Source: Haliotis asinina (taxonomy: Eukaryota > Mollusca > Gastropoda > Lepetellida > Haliotidae). From it: 64,000 bases of DNA. The position numbers and the translations under genes are program-made. This document shows positions 21,101 through 32,670 of the stretch, in pieces. Location of the stretch: NCBI RefSeq assembly GCF_037392515.1, contig NC_090281.1, positions 53,360,753 to 53,424,752 of the forward strand. Direction: 5' to 3'. Under the pieces are notes generated by a model. The model saw only the letters and a list, made by a program, of their open reading frames with translations, did not search any database and was not told where the DNA came from. Every line of letters begins with the position of its first letter. Position 1 is the stretch's first letter.

Positions 21101-24100
21101 ATGGTGTGAATTGCCCAAAGGTACTGATATTTTACCATATGGACACCCAACCATCCTTCCGATCGACAGTGATGACTGTTGCTCTGGGGTGAAGACTAGT
21201 TTCCTTTTCAAATCATCACAGAGATTTGTGACTGCTGTATTGATGGACACATCTAGTTGGTTTGGTGTTCTAAAAGACTCACTGTCCGATCTTGGCTGGG
21301 ACTCTGGGGTGTGAAACTCCTCATCACCACTTGATAATTTCATGCCGGAAAATGTTGCCAAAACACTCTCATCAAAGCTTGTACTCCCTTCAGAGTCCAA
21401 CCTTGGAGGTGAAGATCTGTCAGTGTTTGTTATTTCAAGGCCCTGCCGATATGCCCATGGATCCGACTTCTTCTCTTCTTCTTTCTTACCAAATCTAATA
21501 GTTTTCACAATTTGACTTGAGTTCAAAACATTCTTACTTGTACCTTCTTTTTCTGGTGAGACCACATCGGTCTTCTTTTCAGGAGATTCTCGTTCCAGTT
21601 CTGTGCCCTCTGCGGGTTCCCTATACGACCATACATCCCTTTTCACATGAGGCCCTTCTGTCTCATTATCTGAGTCTGTACTACACCCTTTAGGTTTGTT
21701 ATTGTTATCACAGATGGATCCAAGCCCTTCAGAACCTTCTTCAGTTTCGGGCAGATTCTCCTCCAGTTTCTCCTGACCTCTGTTTTCTTGATTATTGCTC
21801 ATTGAGGACAAGGAACTTGGCATGATTAACAACCTAGACTTTGGGTCTAAGAGACTTGACTGCAGATCCCCTTGTGAGGTGTTATAGAACACAGAGGAGT
21901 TCTCCAACAGGTTCAGAGGACCGAAGTTCTCCAGGCATTCAGAGAAGACAGCTGATATCTGTTGTTTCTTGAAATGATCTTCCAGTTTCTGAAGGCCTTT
22001 GTCTGTGGAGAAGTCCACAAATTCATCCAGGAATTCCCAGTATTCTAACCAAGGGATATGCATCTCATGGGCCAGTTGTCTGAAATAAGACACAACAACA
22101 TAATTCATCAGATGCTTCATCACTGTAGAAAGATGACAAATGGATGTTCTCAGAATACTTGTCCCAGTTACCACTCCTGTAAAAGCGGCTGCTAAATAAC
22201 CTAACATTTTCTTCTCAATCAGTAATTTATTTCCACATTAGTAAGTAGGTGAGTTCATGAAACATTCAGACTGCCTTCCAGAGCCACTGCTGTGACAACA
22301 CATTGGAAACATTAACTTTAAACAACCGAAACAGGGATCCCTTTATAATTGAAAGTCATATTGGACTGGTACCAATTTGCAACCTTTAAATTCGACTCAT
22401 TTGTCACAAGGATATGAGGACAAATCCTTAGTATAGTCTTATGAAACTATGAACCTTCCAATCCGTTCCAATCCTTTCTCTCCATCTTGCCGCCTGATCA
22501 TGGTGACAGTCCTCTTGTCCCCTACAGGACTGTTGGTAGGGGGCGCCATCCACTGCCTGTAGAACAGCTTGGCCTGGAAGAGATGCTGGACTTGTATGTG
22601 TGTGTTATAACTGTGAGCATATGAGCCTAGTTTAACACTGCTTTGAACAGTATTGCTGTCAGAAAATGGTGTCAGTTTTAAGTGGATAAAACTCATGGTG
22701 TTGTGGGTCTGAGATGTTGGTGAAATCCACAAGCATTGGTTTTGTGCTTGCAAAACTATCAAGGACAGCCACTATTTGAAACCCAGTCATACGTTTCTGC
22801 CATGGTTGTAATTCGGCACAGCAAACTGCAGTCAGTCAAACATGTAGGGTGCCCTCATGACTAAAGAGAATTATACCATGACAATTTGTTCTTAAAGAAA
22901 TGAAAAAAAGGACCTCACAAATAAGATAGAATTTCAGGAACCTTGCTGAAAAGTTAGTAGCTGGTCAAAATATCTGCGTCTTACCCTATTACTGTAATGC
23001 ATTTGAAAAATAATTGGGATATATTCATCATGCAAATCATCTTTCTTTGTCATCTCACCTGCGATGGGGACATAGGACCTGCTCGAGCTCTTACAGCAAG
23101 GGTGGGGTCCTTGGGACTTTTCTTCACCTGCGACCTGGTCAGGTCTGAGGAATGGTCAGGTGACCATGGTTGACCAATCACAGGCACTGTTGTGTTGTCT
23201 TCTGAGCGAAGCAATGGTACATAGCACAACCCTGAAACAGAACCAGAGGGAGCGAAATCATCTCTGCTTTTTGCTCTGAAGTGTCATCAACATTCTTCAG
23301 GGTTAAAAATAAAACATTTTCCACACATTTAACTTTTTCATTAACCTTATTCTAATACTGAGGGCCATTGTGTCCATCTTATTCGTCTTTTAAGCTCAGG
23401 GGATCAAAATGTTTTTTAAAAGCCACTTGCCACAGGGTAAGTGATTTTAAGAAAATAACTTGTCCTGACTAATTTTTCACCTGCCCTAATTTTTATGACA
23501 TAATTATGAAGAAATTATCAAAGAATAAATCATCATGGTATTTGATGTTAATGTTTACTGGACTGTTTATGGAAAAGTGATAAATAGCCAAGAAAGATAA
23601 TCCTACTTTATTATCATTGCAAAATTTAATACCTACATTTGAGCAGATTGGAAATAAAATCCATGTTTATTTGTAGTTTGGAACTGTAAACAGAAATTAT
23701 CTAGTAGCCCACAGACAAGTAAGATACCATTATTTGATTGCCTGAAATGAAAACTGACTTCTCCCGAATGTTGGGCGATGGGATTTTTGAACCTCTGAGG
23801 CTGACCCTTCCAACAAAATTCACCAAGCATGGGCACTATGCCTACTGTATTCCAGAAGACTTGCATAGAAAAATCGGTATGCCAGCTTAAATGTTCAAAG
23901 GGGATCCATCATTGGACGACCATATTTTACCGTCACCAGACAAAGGTATCAGGTATTAGAAAATAGTGTCCATGATTTATTTCCCATACATAAGTGCCTT
24001 AAAGCTACAAAGCTTTTATTCCAATTAGTAGATCACTTGATACTTGTTTTATCAAGGAAGACAACACAATCTCGCAAGGTTTAACCTTAAAACAAACTAT

Positions 24101-27012
24101 TTTCAATTACTTTTTTTTGGATAGAAATAACTAAATCCAATCATGTAATTCAGCAAAAAGTCCCTCACTCTGTTTTCTTAAAACTGTGTGATCATGAAGC
24201 CAGCTCAAAAACTTTGAAACAAGCAAAGCACACAGAGATAAGGAAAATACTCCTCTCAATGGCAGCCATGTTGATAGAAACAGGCATGAGTTATCTCCCC
24301 CTTTGATTGTGATATTCAAGTGCTTTCTATAATGATGAATTAAGAGCGTTATTGATCACGCATTTAACTTGGGAGTGTTTTTCTCTCAGCTAACTCCCAG
24401 ATCTGAGTGGAAGACCTACGCTTCATCTCAAGGGATGCAAAGCCGTTCAGTTTTGACACGCTTAAATATAACTGAAACTTTGTCCATATCAGATGGGGAT
24501 TGACTGATTGTTGATTTGCCTCCCAGCCACGTCTTTGTTGGAGGAGCATCAGTGGGCAGCAAGCTGTTTTTTCCCCCCCGAATATCGAACCTGTTTTATG
24601 AGGTGACAGTGGTTGGTAATTTTTATCATAATTGAACATCAAGAGCAGCTTGTTCAAAGTGTTTGAAATTGGTATTTGCTTAATGACTCAACATGGATTA
24701 CACAGCATCCTAAACAATTATTTGTTCAATGCAAGGTGTTTCTTTCTTAATTACTTCGTTATGGATCTAACCAACTAAGGATTTACAAATACTGAAGGAA
24801 ATCAAAATTTCGAAATTCAGATTATCAACCCGAAAAGACAGTAACTGAGTTTCAGTAATGAATAAACAGTGTCCAGGAACTGTAGCTCACCTTATTATGT
24901 GGTAAATGTTTATAATGCCAACAGAGACTATCACTAACAAATGTTGACCACTAACAAATGTGGACATCTGCATTTGTTTCCAAATATTTTCTTCATAAAA
25001 AATGGGGGCTAACCACCAGTTCCAGTAAGTTAAAGATCTGATAAGAAACAGTTATGACATCACAGGATTCAAATGTGATTGTTGAAGATGAAATATTGTT
25101 TTTCTTGCTTTTTCAAGACATGGTACGGTTGTACAAAACAACCTTAAACCCACAACTGAACAACCTTAAAGTTACGATTGTCTTAAGTCTGAACAACAGA
25201 TGTTACGATCACCCTAACACTATAACTGCTTTGTACAACAGCAGATTTGGTACAAATTTTTATGAATAAACAATAGGTCTTTTCACAGCATTTTCAAATC
25301 ACTTGTAATCCAAATCAAAGTGAATATAATCCCCTATCACTTTCATACTGTTAGGAATGATAATTCAAGTGATCATCATGTAAACAAGATAAACAAAAGT
25401 GGCATGAAATTACTTATTGTGCAGCATGTGACCATCTGTTTTAGAGGCCTTGGACTGGCAAACCAGAGAGTGAAAGCAAGAGCAATGATTTACAAACTAG
25501 GTCAAAGTGACCCACCAGCCTGACCAGTCATTATCAATATACTTTCTTCAGTTCATCTAAAGAACAACAGTGGTCATGCACCAACTCTGACAGTTATCAC
25601 CAATATAATGCCTTCACAGGTTGCCTCATCTGTGTTAGATCCTCCAGTTATATCCCAGTACAGCTGTGAATACATACAACATTTTGACATGACAGCTCAA
25701 AAGTATATATGGAAGTGAAAGTTTACAAGTGCAGACTCTGTCAATCAGAGAAATATTCAGGGCCAGTTGAAACAATGTCATAATTACAGTGACGCTTTGC
25801 CAGCTTCTTATGACACATAACAAAATATGAAGAAACATAATATGTCCAGCTTGATTATATCGTAACTGTCCTCTCCCAAGCTTACAGGCAGTGTCTTGTC
25901 GATAGCCAGGATATTTTTCCCTGCAAGGGATTTGTGTAGTGGACAGACTGCCTATTTGTCTAGTGGGTCAACAACAGGGTGTTTCAAGATGAAGAAACAT
26001 ACCTCCACTACACATCAACATAGAGAATGGACACACAAACCATGTATTTCGTCCTGATGGACAAATGGTAATACACTTATTTCATTTAAAAGAAATAAGA
26101 ATAAAGTTCCAGTTCTGTACATAATTACTGTATCTTATTTTAAGCATAATTATCACAAAATATTCTAAACATATAATTACCTTGATTCGTTGATCACAGA
26201 AATTATGATGCCATCTCATGAATTAAGTTTTGACTGGCGTCACAAAGTGGTACTTTTGATGAACATACAATGCCATGTCTCGATGACAAAAAAGTCGCTG
26301 CATTACAAGCAATCTCTGCATTACACGCAAGTACACTAAACATAATTTTCCAACATTGAGATAAATAGCCCCAGATCACAAATACTACCATTGCTAAATT
26401 TTGTTTTCACAAAATGTCAAGTAAAGACGATACTGCTAGCTCCAACCTTCCCACTTCTCATCGTCTGCTTTCTTTGGTGTCAATACTGACTGTAGTGGGC
26501 TTTCGTACATAGGGATATACAGTAACTAGCTACGTAGCTACGTAATCCACGAAACAAGGTGATGTCACATTTTGTGAGGACATGAATGTGGGCACATCTT
26601 ACAGCACTACATTACACTTATGTGCACTACAGTACACTGTAGCATTATTTTGCAGTATCTTCACATTACCAGTTAGGAAACTTCTAATTAGTAATAGGGG
26701 TCCTTCAGACACTACGTTTTATACATCAAGGTAGAACAAAACCCGGTCATCTGACATAAAACATTTGAGTGAGTCAGCGGGTGAGTTGGGTTTTCTGCCA
26801 CTTCAACAATATTCCATTAATGGGCTTTACACATTTATACTCATGCGACTAATCGCACCTGAGTCGTCAGCAATGACAAGCCAATGCTTTAACCACAAGA
26901 CTACCAGACCATCCCTAAAATATTTGAACTTTACCCATCAATTACCTTTCAGCAACTCCACAATTCTGTTCTTGAGTTCTGGTGTTGAAGATGGACATCT
27001 ACTGCACACAAC
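18190..27012 (-). CDS. ANKLE2: ANKLE2, ankyrin repeat and LEM domain-containing protein 2, C-terminal 706 residues (5' end not found)
   Basis: Exons in coding order are 27012-26946, 23231-23059, 22573-22455, 22079-20721, 20492-20361 and 18460-18190 (stop TAA at 18192-18190). Every junction keeps frame. The order and motifs follow vertebrate ANKLE2 from recall: end of the ankyrin region (PELKNRIVELLKG), YVPLLRSEDN and IGQPWSPD, GPMSPSQ, GLERIGRQLAHE then PWLEYWEFLDEFVDFS, a long acidic Ser/Thr-rich disordered stretch, KPDLDVLRAVDRSRV, and KQSWPSPARLRRE near the C terminus. ANKLE2 is an ER/nuclear-envelope protein that helps PP2A and restrains VRK1 so that BAF is dephosphorylated when the nuclear envelope reforms after mitosis. 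The expected N-terminal anchor, LEM domain and first ankyrin repeat were not found up to 64 kb. They may lie beyond a long intron or have been missed. The donor after 22455 is gttcat, weaker than the others. Confidence 0.92.
18631..18850 (-). repeat. Family L retroposon in the last ANKLE2 intron
   Basis: It shows gcaatattccagctatatgg, gaccagacaatccagtgatc and ttagtcgcctcttacaacaa. It lies in the same orientation as ANKLE2 transcription. Confidence 0.8.
18851..20360 (-). other. Rest of the last ANKLE2 intron (18461-20360)
   Basis: This is AT-rich intron. It holds an A-rich (caaaaa)n tract at 19,056-19,110, the motif aagggagataact at 19,627-19,639 and a GTGTGTGGGG direct duplication near 20,146-20,167. 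No coding. Confidence 0.5.
20503..20670. repeat. Diverged 38-40 bp tandem repeat filling an ANKLE2 intron
   Basis: About four units of cagacattgtacagactagt ctggaaccagtgaggt (shown in two pieces) occupy most of the 228-bp intron between exons 20,721-22,079 and 20,361-20,492. Confidence 0.75.
20721..22079 (-). CDS. ANKLE2: Large exon of ANKLE2: WEFL block and disordered Ser/Thr/Glu-rich region
   Basis: This is the longest uninterrupted coding block in the window (1,359 nt). It opens with the conserved block QLAHEMHIPWLEYWEFL and DEFVDFSTDKGLQKLEDH. About 350 residues rich in S, E, D and T follow, with many SP/TP sites (SSPPRLDSE, FHTPESQP, FRTPNQLD, LVFTPEQQ), as expected of a mitotically phosphorylated disordered linker. 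It ends at MTPVDVYIHG, which aligns with the start of the conserved C-terminal block. The acceptor is ttatttcag and the donor gtaggt. Confidence 0.93.
22574..23058 (-). other. ANKLE2 intron between the YVPLL exon and the next exon
   Basis: No repeat or coding was recognised. The preceding short intron 22,080-22,454 is likewise plain. Confidence 0.45.
23425..23795 (+). repeat. Dispersed repeat R1, copy 1
   Basis: It shares with 27,330-27,690 an ordered series of near-identical blocks: acttgtcctgactaattttt, tgataaatagccaagaaa, gaaattatctagtagccca and gacaagtaagataccattat. It lies in the ANKLE2 intron 23,232-26,945. No ORF. Strand is arbitrary. Confidence 0.8.
23796..26765 (-). other. Remainder of the large ANKLE2 intron (23,232-26,945)
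   Basis: About 3 kb of AT-rich DNA without recognisable exons. It holds agttatctcccc at 24,289-24,300 and a 14-bp perfect palindrome TAGCTACGTAGCTA at 26,527-26,540. Confidence 0.45.
26766..26912 (-). repeat. Worn family T retroposon next to an ANKLE2 exon
   Basis: It shows gagtgagtcagcgggtgagt, cacttcaacaatattccatt and gctttaaccacaagactacc. It ends 33 bp from the donor of the exon 27,012-26,946. Confidence 0.55.
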
Positions 27013-27329
27013 CTGAAACACAACCTTACCATTAGTTGACATCGTCAGATGTTTTTTAGTGATGAAAATTTGAGTTGGAATCTTGAAGTTCTTGTGTCCA
27101 TGACAACAACATACGCAGAAAGGGTAAAGTAGTCAGTCTTACTGCCCTGAACCACTGTTTCACCATAACCAGTCATTTCTGCAATGCTTTTATATTATCA
27201 AGTCTAGATTTCCTCAGGTCCTCTATCTCCCAACCTACTGAGGCTAATGTACAATTCAAAAGTAATTATTAGCTTCTACCAAAATTAGATATTTTCAGAG
27301 ACTGTACCTAAATCAGGGATTGAATTTTT

Positions 27330-27690
27330 TTTAAGAAGCCATTAAGAAAGTAACTTCTCCAGACTAATTTTCCACTTGCCCTGATGTTTATGACATAATC
27401 ATGATGATGAAATTATTAATGAATAAATCAACATATTTACTGAATGTTTACTAGTTAACAAAAAGTCATAAATAGCCAAGAAATAAACCCTACTTTACAG
27501 TCATGGAGAATTTTAACTGCTACATTTTGAGCTGTTATGAAATGAAATCCAAGTTTATTTGCAGTTTGAAGCTGTAAGCTGAAATTATCTAGTAGCCCAT
27601 GGACAAGTAAGATACCATTATTTCAATTGACTGAAATGAAAACTGACTTGCTCTGGGTGGAGGGCAATAGGATGTTTGCACCCCTGCTGG
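27330..27690 (+). repeat. Dispersed repeat R1, copy 2
   Basis: Direct partner of 23,425-23,795, about 3.9 kb away in the same orientation. Shared blocks include agtcataaatagccaagaaa and gacaagtaagataccattat. The divergence is scattered, so it is an old repeat. Confidence 0.8.
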
Positions 27691-27824
27691 TTCAGTAGCC
27701 TACTGCCAAACAATTCTCTTGCCATGCACTAGACCCTTGTTCAATCCTGTATAATGTGTGAAGCTCATTTCTGATACTCCCATCGTGATACTTGTGGAAT
27801 TTGCTAAAATTGACATAAAACCCA

Positions 27825-27924
27825 ACTCTCTCTCTCTCTCACATACACACACACACACAACACCCCCCCAATAAACAATAAACACAGAGAGAGAGAGAGA
27901 GAGAGACGGGGAGAGAGAGAGAGA
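27825..27924. repeat. (CT)n ... (AC)n ... (GA)n compound microsatellite
   Basis: A CT run at 27,825-27,840 and GA runs at 27,885-27,924 are complementary and flank an (AC)n and C-rich spacer, so either strand can fold into a hairpin. Confidence 0.9.
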
Positions 27925-28837
27925 TACATAAAAGTAGAAGACAAAGCAGTAGTCAGTATCGAGGGTTTACTCCTATACATTCTCAGTTTAGGAATCCACA
28001 CATTTTTTATAGAACTTAATTTGGTTAAGACATAACCTGTTTGACTTGACATCTTACAAGCTAACACACCAAACAAGATGTGGTGATAATGACATTATCA
28101 GCAACTACTTGTGACATGCCAGTAACTGTCATCCTGCATAATAACACTCTTTGTGATACCTAGCAGTGTTTCGATGATAATCAAAAGTCAATCTGAAGAA
28201 TGATTAAAAATGATTACTGATTACAAAAAACATAGTTTCGATGAAGCAGAATGTTGTTATTTTAATATAACACACTAGAATGAAGTAAACAACCCATTAC
28301 ATTTGATGAACAAACACACGCTCAAAAGCATAAAGGTATGTGCATTGTAAAATTTCAACCTTTTTAGAGTTTCTGATTCCCAAAACAAGTGATATCATTG
28401 TTTCAGTTAAACTGCAAGGTAAACACAAAGTCACACATCTTCACATCCTCGGAAATAGTGTGTAAACAGATTTGCTGTTGTGCTCAAGTTAAAGATGTAA
28501 ACTAGTGAAATTCAACAGGTTTGCAACAGTGTTCAGCTTACGCATTCTTGTATATGGTAAAGCACAGGATCAGCAGAAGCCAAATACACAGACATGTAAC
28601 CCGGCAGTTTTATTTCTGTGATTAACAGCATCCACAAGGCAATGTTATCAGTGTCAGTGTGACCTTGCCCTTGACCTATGAGCTGAGTGCAGACTCATAA
28701 GACACACCTAGGGCTACGCAGCATGCATAGACATTAGAATTCATGTTCTTCCAAAAGCATGAGACTGTTTGGTAGTCCTCAAGGCCAACTGAAAGCATTG
28801 TTTAGTAATGAATCAGAGCCATAATACAGAAATAAGG
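27925..28837. other. No gene seen
   Basis: AT-rich sequence with only short chance ORFs, probably intronic to ANKLE2 or intergenic. Confidence 0.4.
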
Positions 28838-29072
28838 CCTGTGAAGATCAGAGTTAGAATTGGTCTTCACCAATTCATACATATCATAAGAGGCAACTAA
28901 TCCGATCGACTGGTCAGGATCACTGACTTGGTTGATATGTTTCATTGTATTCCAGTTGTGTAGATGAATGCTCATCATGAAGATCACTGGATGGTCTGGT
29001 ACAGACTTGACTGTTTACAGACTGCTGACATATAGCTATATAGCTGGAATATTGCTGAGAGCAACATTAAAA
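28838..29072 (+). repeat. Family L retroposon, nearly complete
   Basis: gtgaagatcagagttagaat is followed by agaggcaactaatccgatcg, actgacttggttgatatg and agctggaatattgctgagag. The tail here is (aaac)n instead of (actc)n. Confidence 0.8.
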
Positions 29073-29155
29073 AACAACAAAAACAAACAAACAAACCCAA
29101 AACAGTTCTGAATTTGTCAGTTTTGCTCCAAATTGGAACTGAATATATCTGACAG

Positions 29156-29332
29156 TGTGAGTGAGTGAGTTTAGTTTTATGCCGCACTCAGCAATATTCC
29201 AGCTATATGGTGGCGGTCTGTAAATAATAGAGGCTGGACCAGACAATCCAGTGATCAACAACATGAGCATCGATCTGCACAATTGGGAACCGATGACATG
29301 TGTCTACAAAGTCAGCCAGCCTGGTTCGACCA
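29156..29332 (-). repeat. Family L retroposon, well conserved
   Basis: It shows gtgagtgagtttagttttat, ccagctatatggtggcggtc and gaccgatgacatgtgt-like text. It faces the copy at 28,838 tail to tail, 83 bp apart. Confidence 0.85.
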
Positions 29333-29925
29333 AATCACTCTCAGCAGACATGAAACTGAAAATTGTAGACCCTTCTTCGACTTAAAAGTCACATGGGTGG
29401 AAATATTTTGATATTAAAGGGGATCATAAACCTTGGGGTGCACTTCAATCTGCGAAGAATACTGTTGCATGCAGAAAATTTCTAGTTGTGATTTAAGTGT
29501 CTGTCAGTTTGCAGTTGGAGGTTTGAATAATCTACATTTTCTAGTCATCTAGATCATATACTCACTGTATATGATGGTCCAGGAAAGCAATGCAACATGT
29601 ACTTGCTTGTTTGTTTGTTACAATAGCACTTAATTATGATTATACTCAAATACCTTGAAAAAAATCATTTTAAATCTTACTACTGTGTCAATATTCCAAA
29701 TTTTGAACTTTCTGCTACACGTCTTTATAAAGTGATGGAATAACCTGTTCTGCAAACTACTTCCTTGAAGGAACCTTGTACTTCAGGGATTCCTTTGCTC
29801 TAGCAGTGTTATAAAAGAACAATTTTTTGTAATGCTTACGGGTCTCAAATCACAGGATATTAATATGCCTGAGTGTTTTATCATAGTTTGTACATGTACT
29901 GAATTAATGTCAAGATTTTTTCTTA

Positions 29926-30079
29926 AAGAAGTGACTGATACGAGGGTGACATGGTTGACATGTCATTGGCTCCCATTTGCGCAGATCGATGTTCATGCTC
30001 ATGCTATTGATCACTGGACTGTCTGGTCCGCCACCATATAGCTGCAATACTGCTGAGTACGGTGTAAAACTAAACTCAT
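29926..30079 (+). repeat. Family L retroposon, 5' truncated
   Basis: It shows ggttgacatgtcattggctc, gcgcagatcgatgttcatgc, actggactgtctggtccg and gtgtaaaactaaactcat. The interval 29,333-29,925 before it holds nothing recognisable. Confidence 0.75.
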
Positions 30080-31640
30080 CCAATAAAGTCTGACAATATT
30101 AATGACAAATTCCTATCTGCTGATCTTGGGTCGCCTATTGTGGCATCCTTTCAAGGTATATGTATCGTGATACATCATACTGCAGGTCAAATATCGTGTT
30201 GCGTGTCGTATTGTGACATTGTGTTTATTCTCAGCCCTAGACCTATACAGAAATCTACCAAAACTTTGTTTCCAGAAGTCAACTGTGGACCAATTGCTTA
30301 CATACAAAGAAATGAATCATATGTGTACTCCAGGTTTTTGTTCCCCAATAAAATACTGTGGATGATATCAAGGAGACTCAAAACTGCAGTCATCGGACCT
30401 GTCCTTATTTCAAGGCAAGGCAATCCTAATTCGGTTTGTAATTTTCGCATATTCAGCAGAATTTCCATGACTGGCGGATTCATATTGAGCTGCTTTGATA
30501 TTTGGACTTGATACGTGAGTTAAAAGGCATAAATATTATGGGAAAAGAATCAGAAACATAAAATTAACAATTGTCTTAATATTTCCACGTTGATGCTTAT
30601 TGCATGGAAAATTATTGCTGATTAGTAGTGGTGTGGGAAATGCAATCTTCCCTTCCGTTTGAAAATGGCTAATATTTATACAGTATCTTGTATCAGCACA
30701 AATTAAATTGCTGTCCCTCGATCTAACCCACAACATCTGCAAATCGAAAACACTGATCATTCGTAAGAACAAAAAATCCCATTATTCCAACATTACCATA
30801 TTTAATAACTGCATGACATTTAGAAACATCATTTTAATCTTAATATGTCTGTCTACCATCGTATGAAATACGATATGATCACATTTGGTCAATAAATTAG
30901 TCATATGAAACAAATAATTTTCCGTACTGAAGACGAATTAATCGGTTGCAAGTTTCTGTCTCCAAGTAATCAATCAACGCTGACAGCTATGGACGGAACT
31001 TAACGAGGGTGTGGTGCACACTGCATGCATGGATCAAACACAAGTTACACACTCCTTCATGTTCAAAGAAAATTACATCTTGCACGGAACATAGTGTCGC
31101 AGCAATACTTACCGCTAATGCAACAAAACTACAATGGTACCATGATTAATAATACAGTCCTTGTTTGTCTGCCTCTTGTCACAAGTTTATTGACCACAAC
31201 TATAATATCTAGTTAGTGTTCTGCTAGAAAAACATGAGACGTATCACCAATATTTTCATATTACTGAAGTCATTCTGCCATGACATGAACTCAAAAAGAA
31301 TCAGGCTGACCTTTACATTGCTTGTAGAGTATCGTATTTTGGGTATGAAGTTTCCATAACTTGACTATCTTGTCAGTAGACTTAGTTGAGACTTGTTTTC
31401 ATAGTGACACAAACAAATATATCCAACTACACTCATGACAGGGATATTTTTGAACTTTCAAGGATGCATGAAACTGACTTTCATAAAATGTTATGTGTTT
31501 ATTTTAATTACTGAACAAAACAAATAATTGATCATTAAACATTTTATACAAAGTACACACTTAAAGAAGTCTTCACTTAAAAAACATACTCAAGATAATA
31601 ATAACAATTATTATTAATATTATTTTTGTTCAACATACAG
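30080..31640. other. No gene accepted
   Basis: A 123-codon + strand ORF at 30,140-30,511 has no recognisable domain. The text gtatcgtgatacatcatact and cgtgttgcgtgtcgtattgt (30,158-30,218) resembles a widespread TATCGTGA-type repeat, but one copy is not enough to call it. Confidence 0.35.
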
Positions 31641-31797
31641 TAAGTGAGTGAGTATGGTTTTAAACCGCTTTTAGCAACATTGCAGAAATATCATAGCAGG
31701 GACACCAGAAATGGACTACATGTATTGTACCCATGTGAGAAATCTGAACCTGGGTCCTCAATGTGACAAGCGAATGCTAGAACCACCAGGCGAACAC
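31641..31797 (-). repeat. Family T retroposon
   Basis: It shows agtgagtgagtatggtttta, ggacaccagaaatggactac and ttgtacccatgtgagaaatc. Confidence 0.75.
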
Positions 31798-32670
31798 ACC
31801 CACCCTGTTCAGTATATTTTAAGTGGCTGCAAATCTGGTTTACAGGTCACAGACTTGTTTGTTCATGTGAAGTGCAGTGAAATTATACACATTGTGTTTC
31901 ATTGGTGTAGCGATATTTTGGAGAGAACTTAAAGTAAAATGCAGGCCAAACATTACCTTTCTTCTCCCTGCAGTCCCAACAATTCCTGGATCCACCTTTG
32001 CAAACACACCTCTTCAGATAACTTGCATTAACTTGCCTTACATTTCTGCTATTTGATAAAGAGACATTGCAGATTGATTATCTTTAGAGTAATACCATCC
32101 AAAACCTTCTTAGTCAGCACCATTACAAGTAAAGATGAACCAGTGTTTGTAAAACTTTGAATTTTGAATGTTCTGGACCTCTATCAGATTCAGATCCAAA
32201 TCAGAAACTGATCCAACATATCTGAATAACCCTATGAAAAGTTGAACTGTATATTTACAGGCTGTTTTCATACAGCTGAAACATCACAGTTGGGCGTGGA
32301 ACATAACAACACAGCATCAACTTACTTGTGCTCCACAGATTCCTATGATCTACTTTCTATATTTAGGGCCATCCTTGCCATTTGTAAGATGATGCAGTTC
32401 AAGCAGGCAGCATCCTGATGTTACAGTTTCAGTTTGGATGTTTTTGTCAGTGTTAAGCACACACTAAAAAAGAGGGTGCAATGATATTTTGATGTGGCTT
32501 TTAAAATTTACATTAGTAAACTAAATATAAATTTCAGCTTGTTCTACATTTTCAGCTCCATTAATTCCTTTCAAGAATCTTTATGTTTAAGTTTAACACG
32601 TAAAATAAACTAGGAAAAGAAATGAAAACCATAATTTACACAATTCAATGAATTCAATAATCAGTGCAGT

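Noticed and set aside
30140..30511. 123-codon + strand ORF
   Set aside because: No recognisable domain, no reverse transcriptase or transposase motifs, no convincing splice sites; overlapping ORFs on the other strand.
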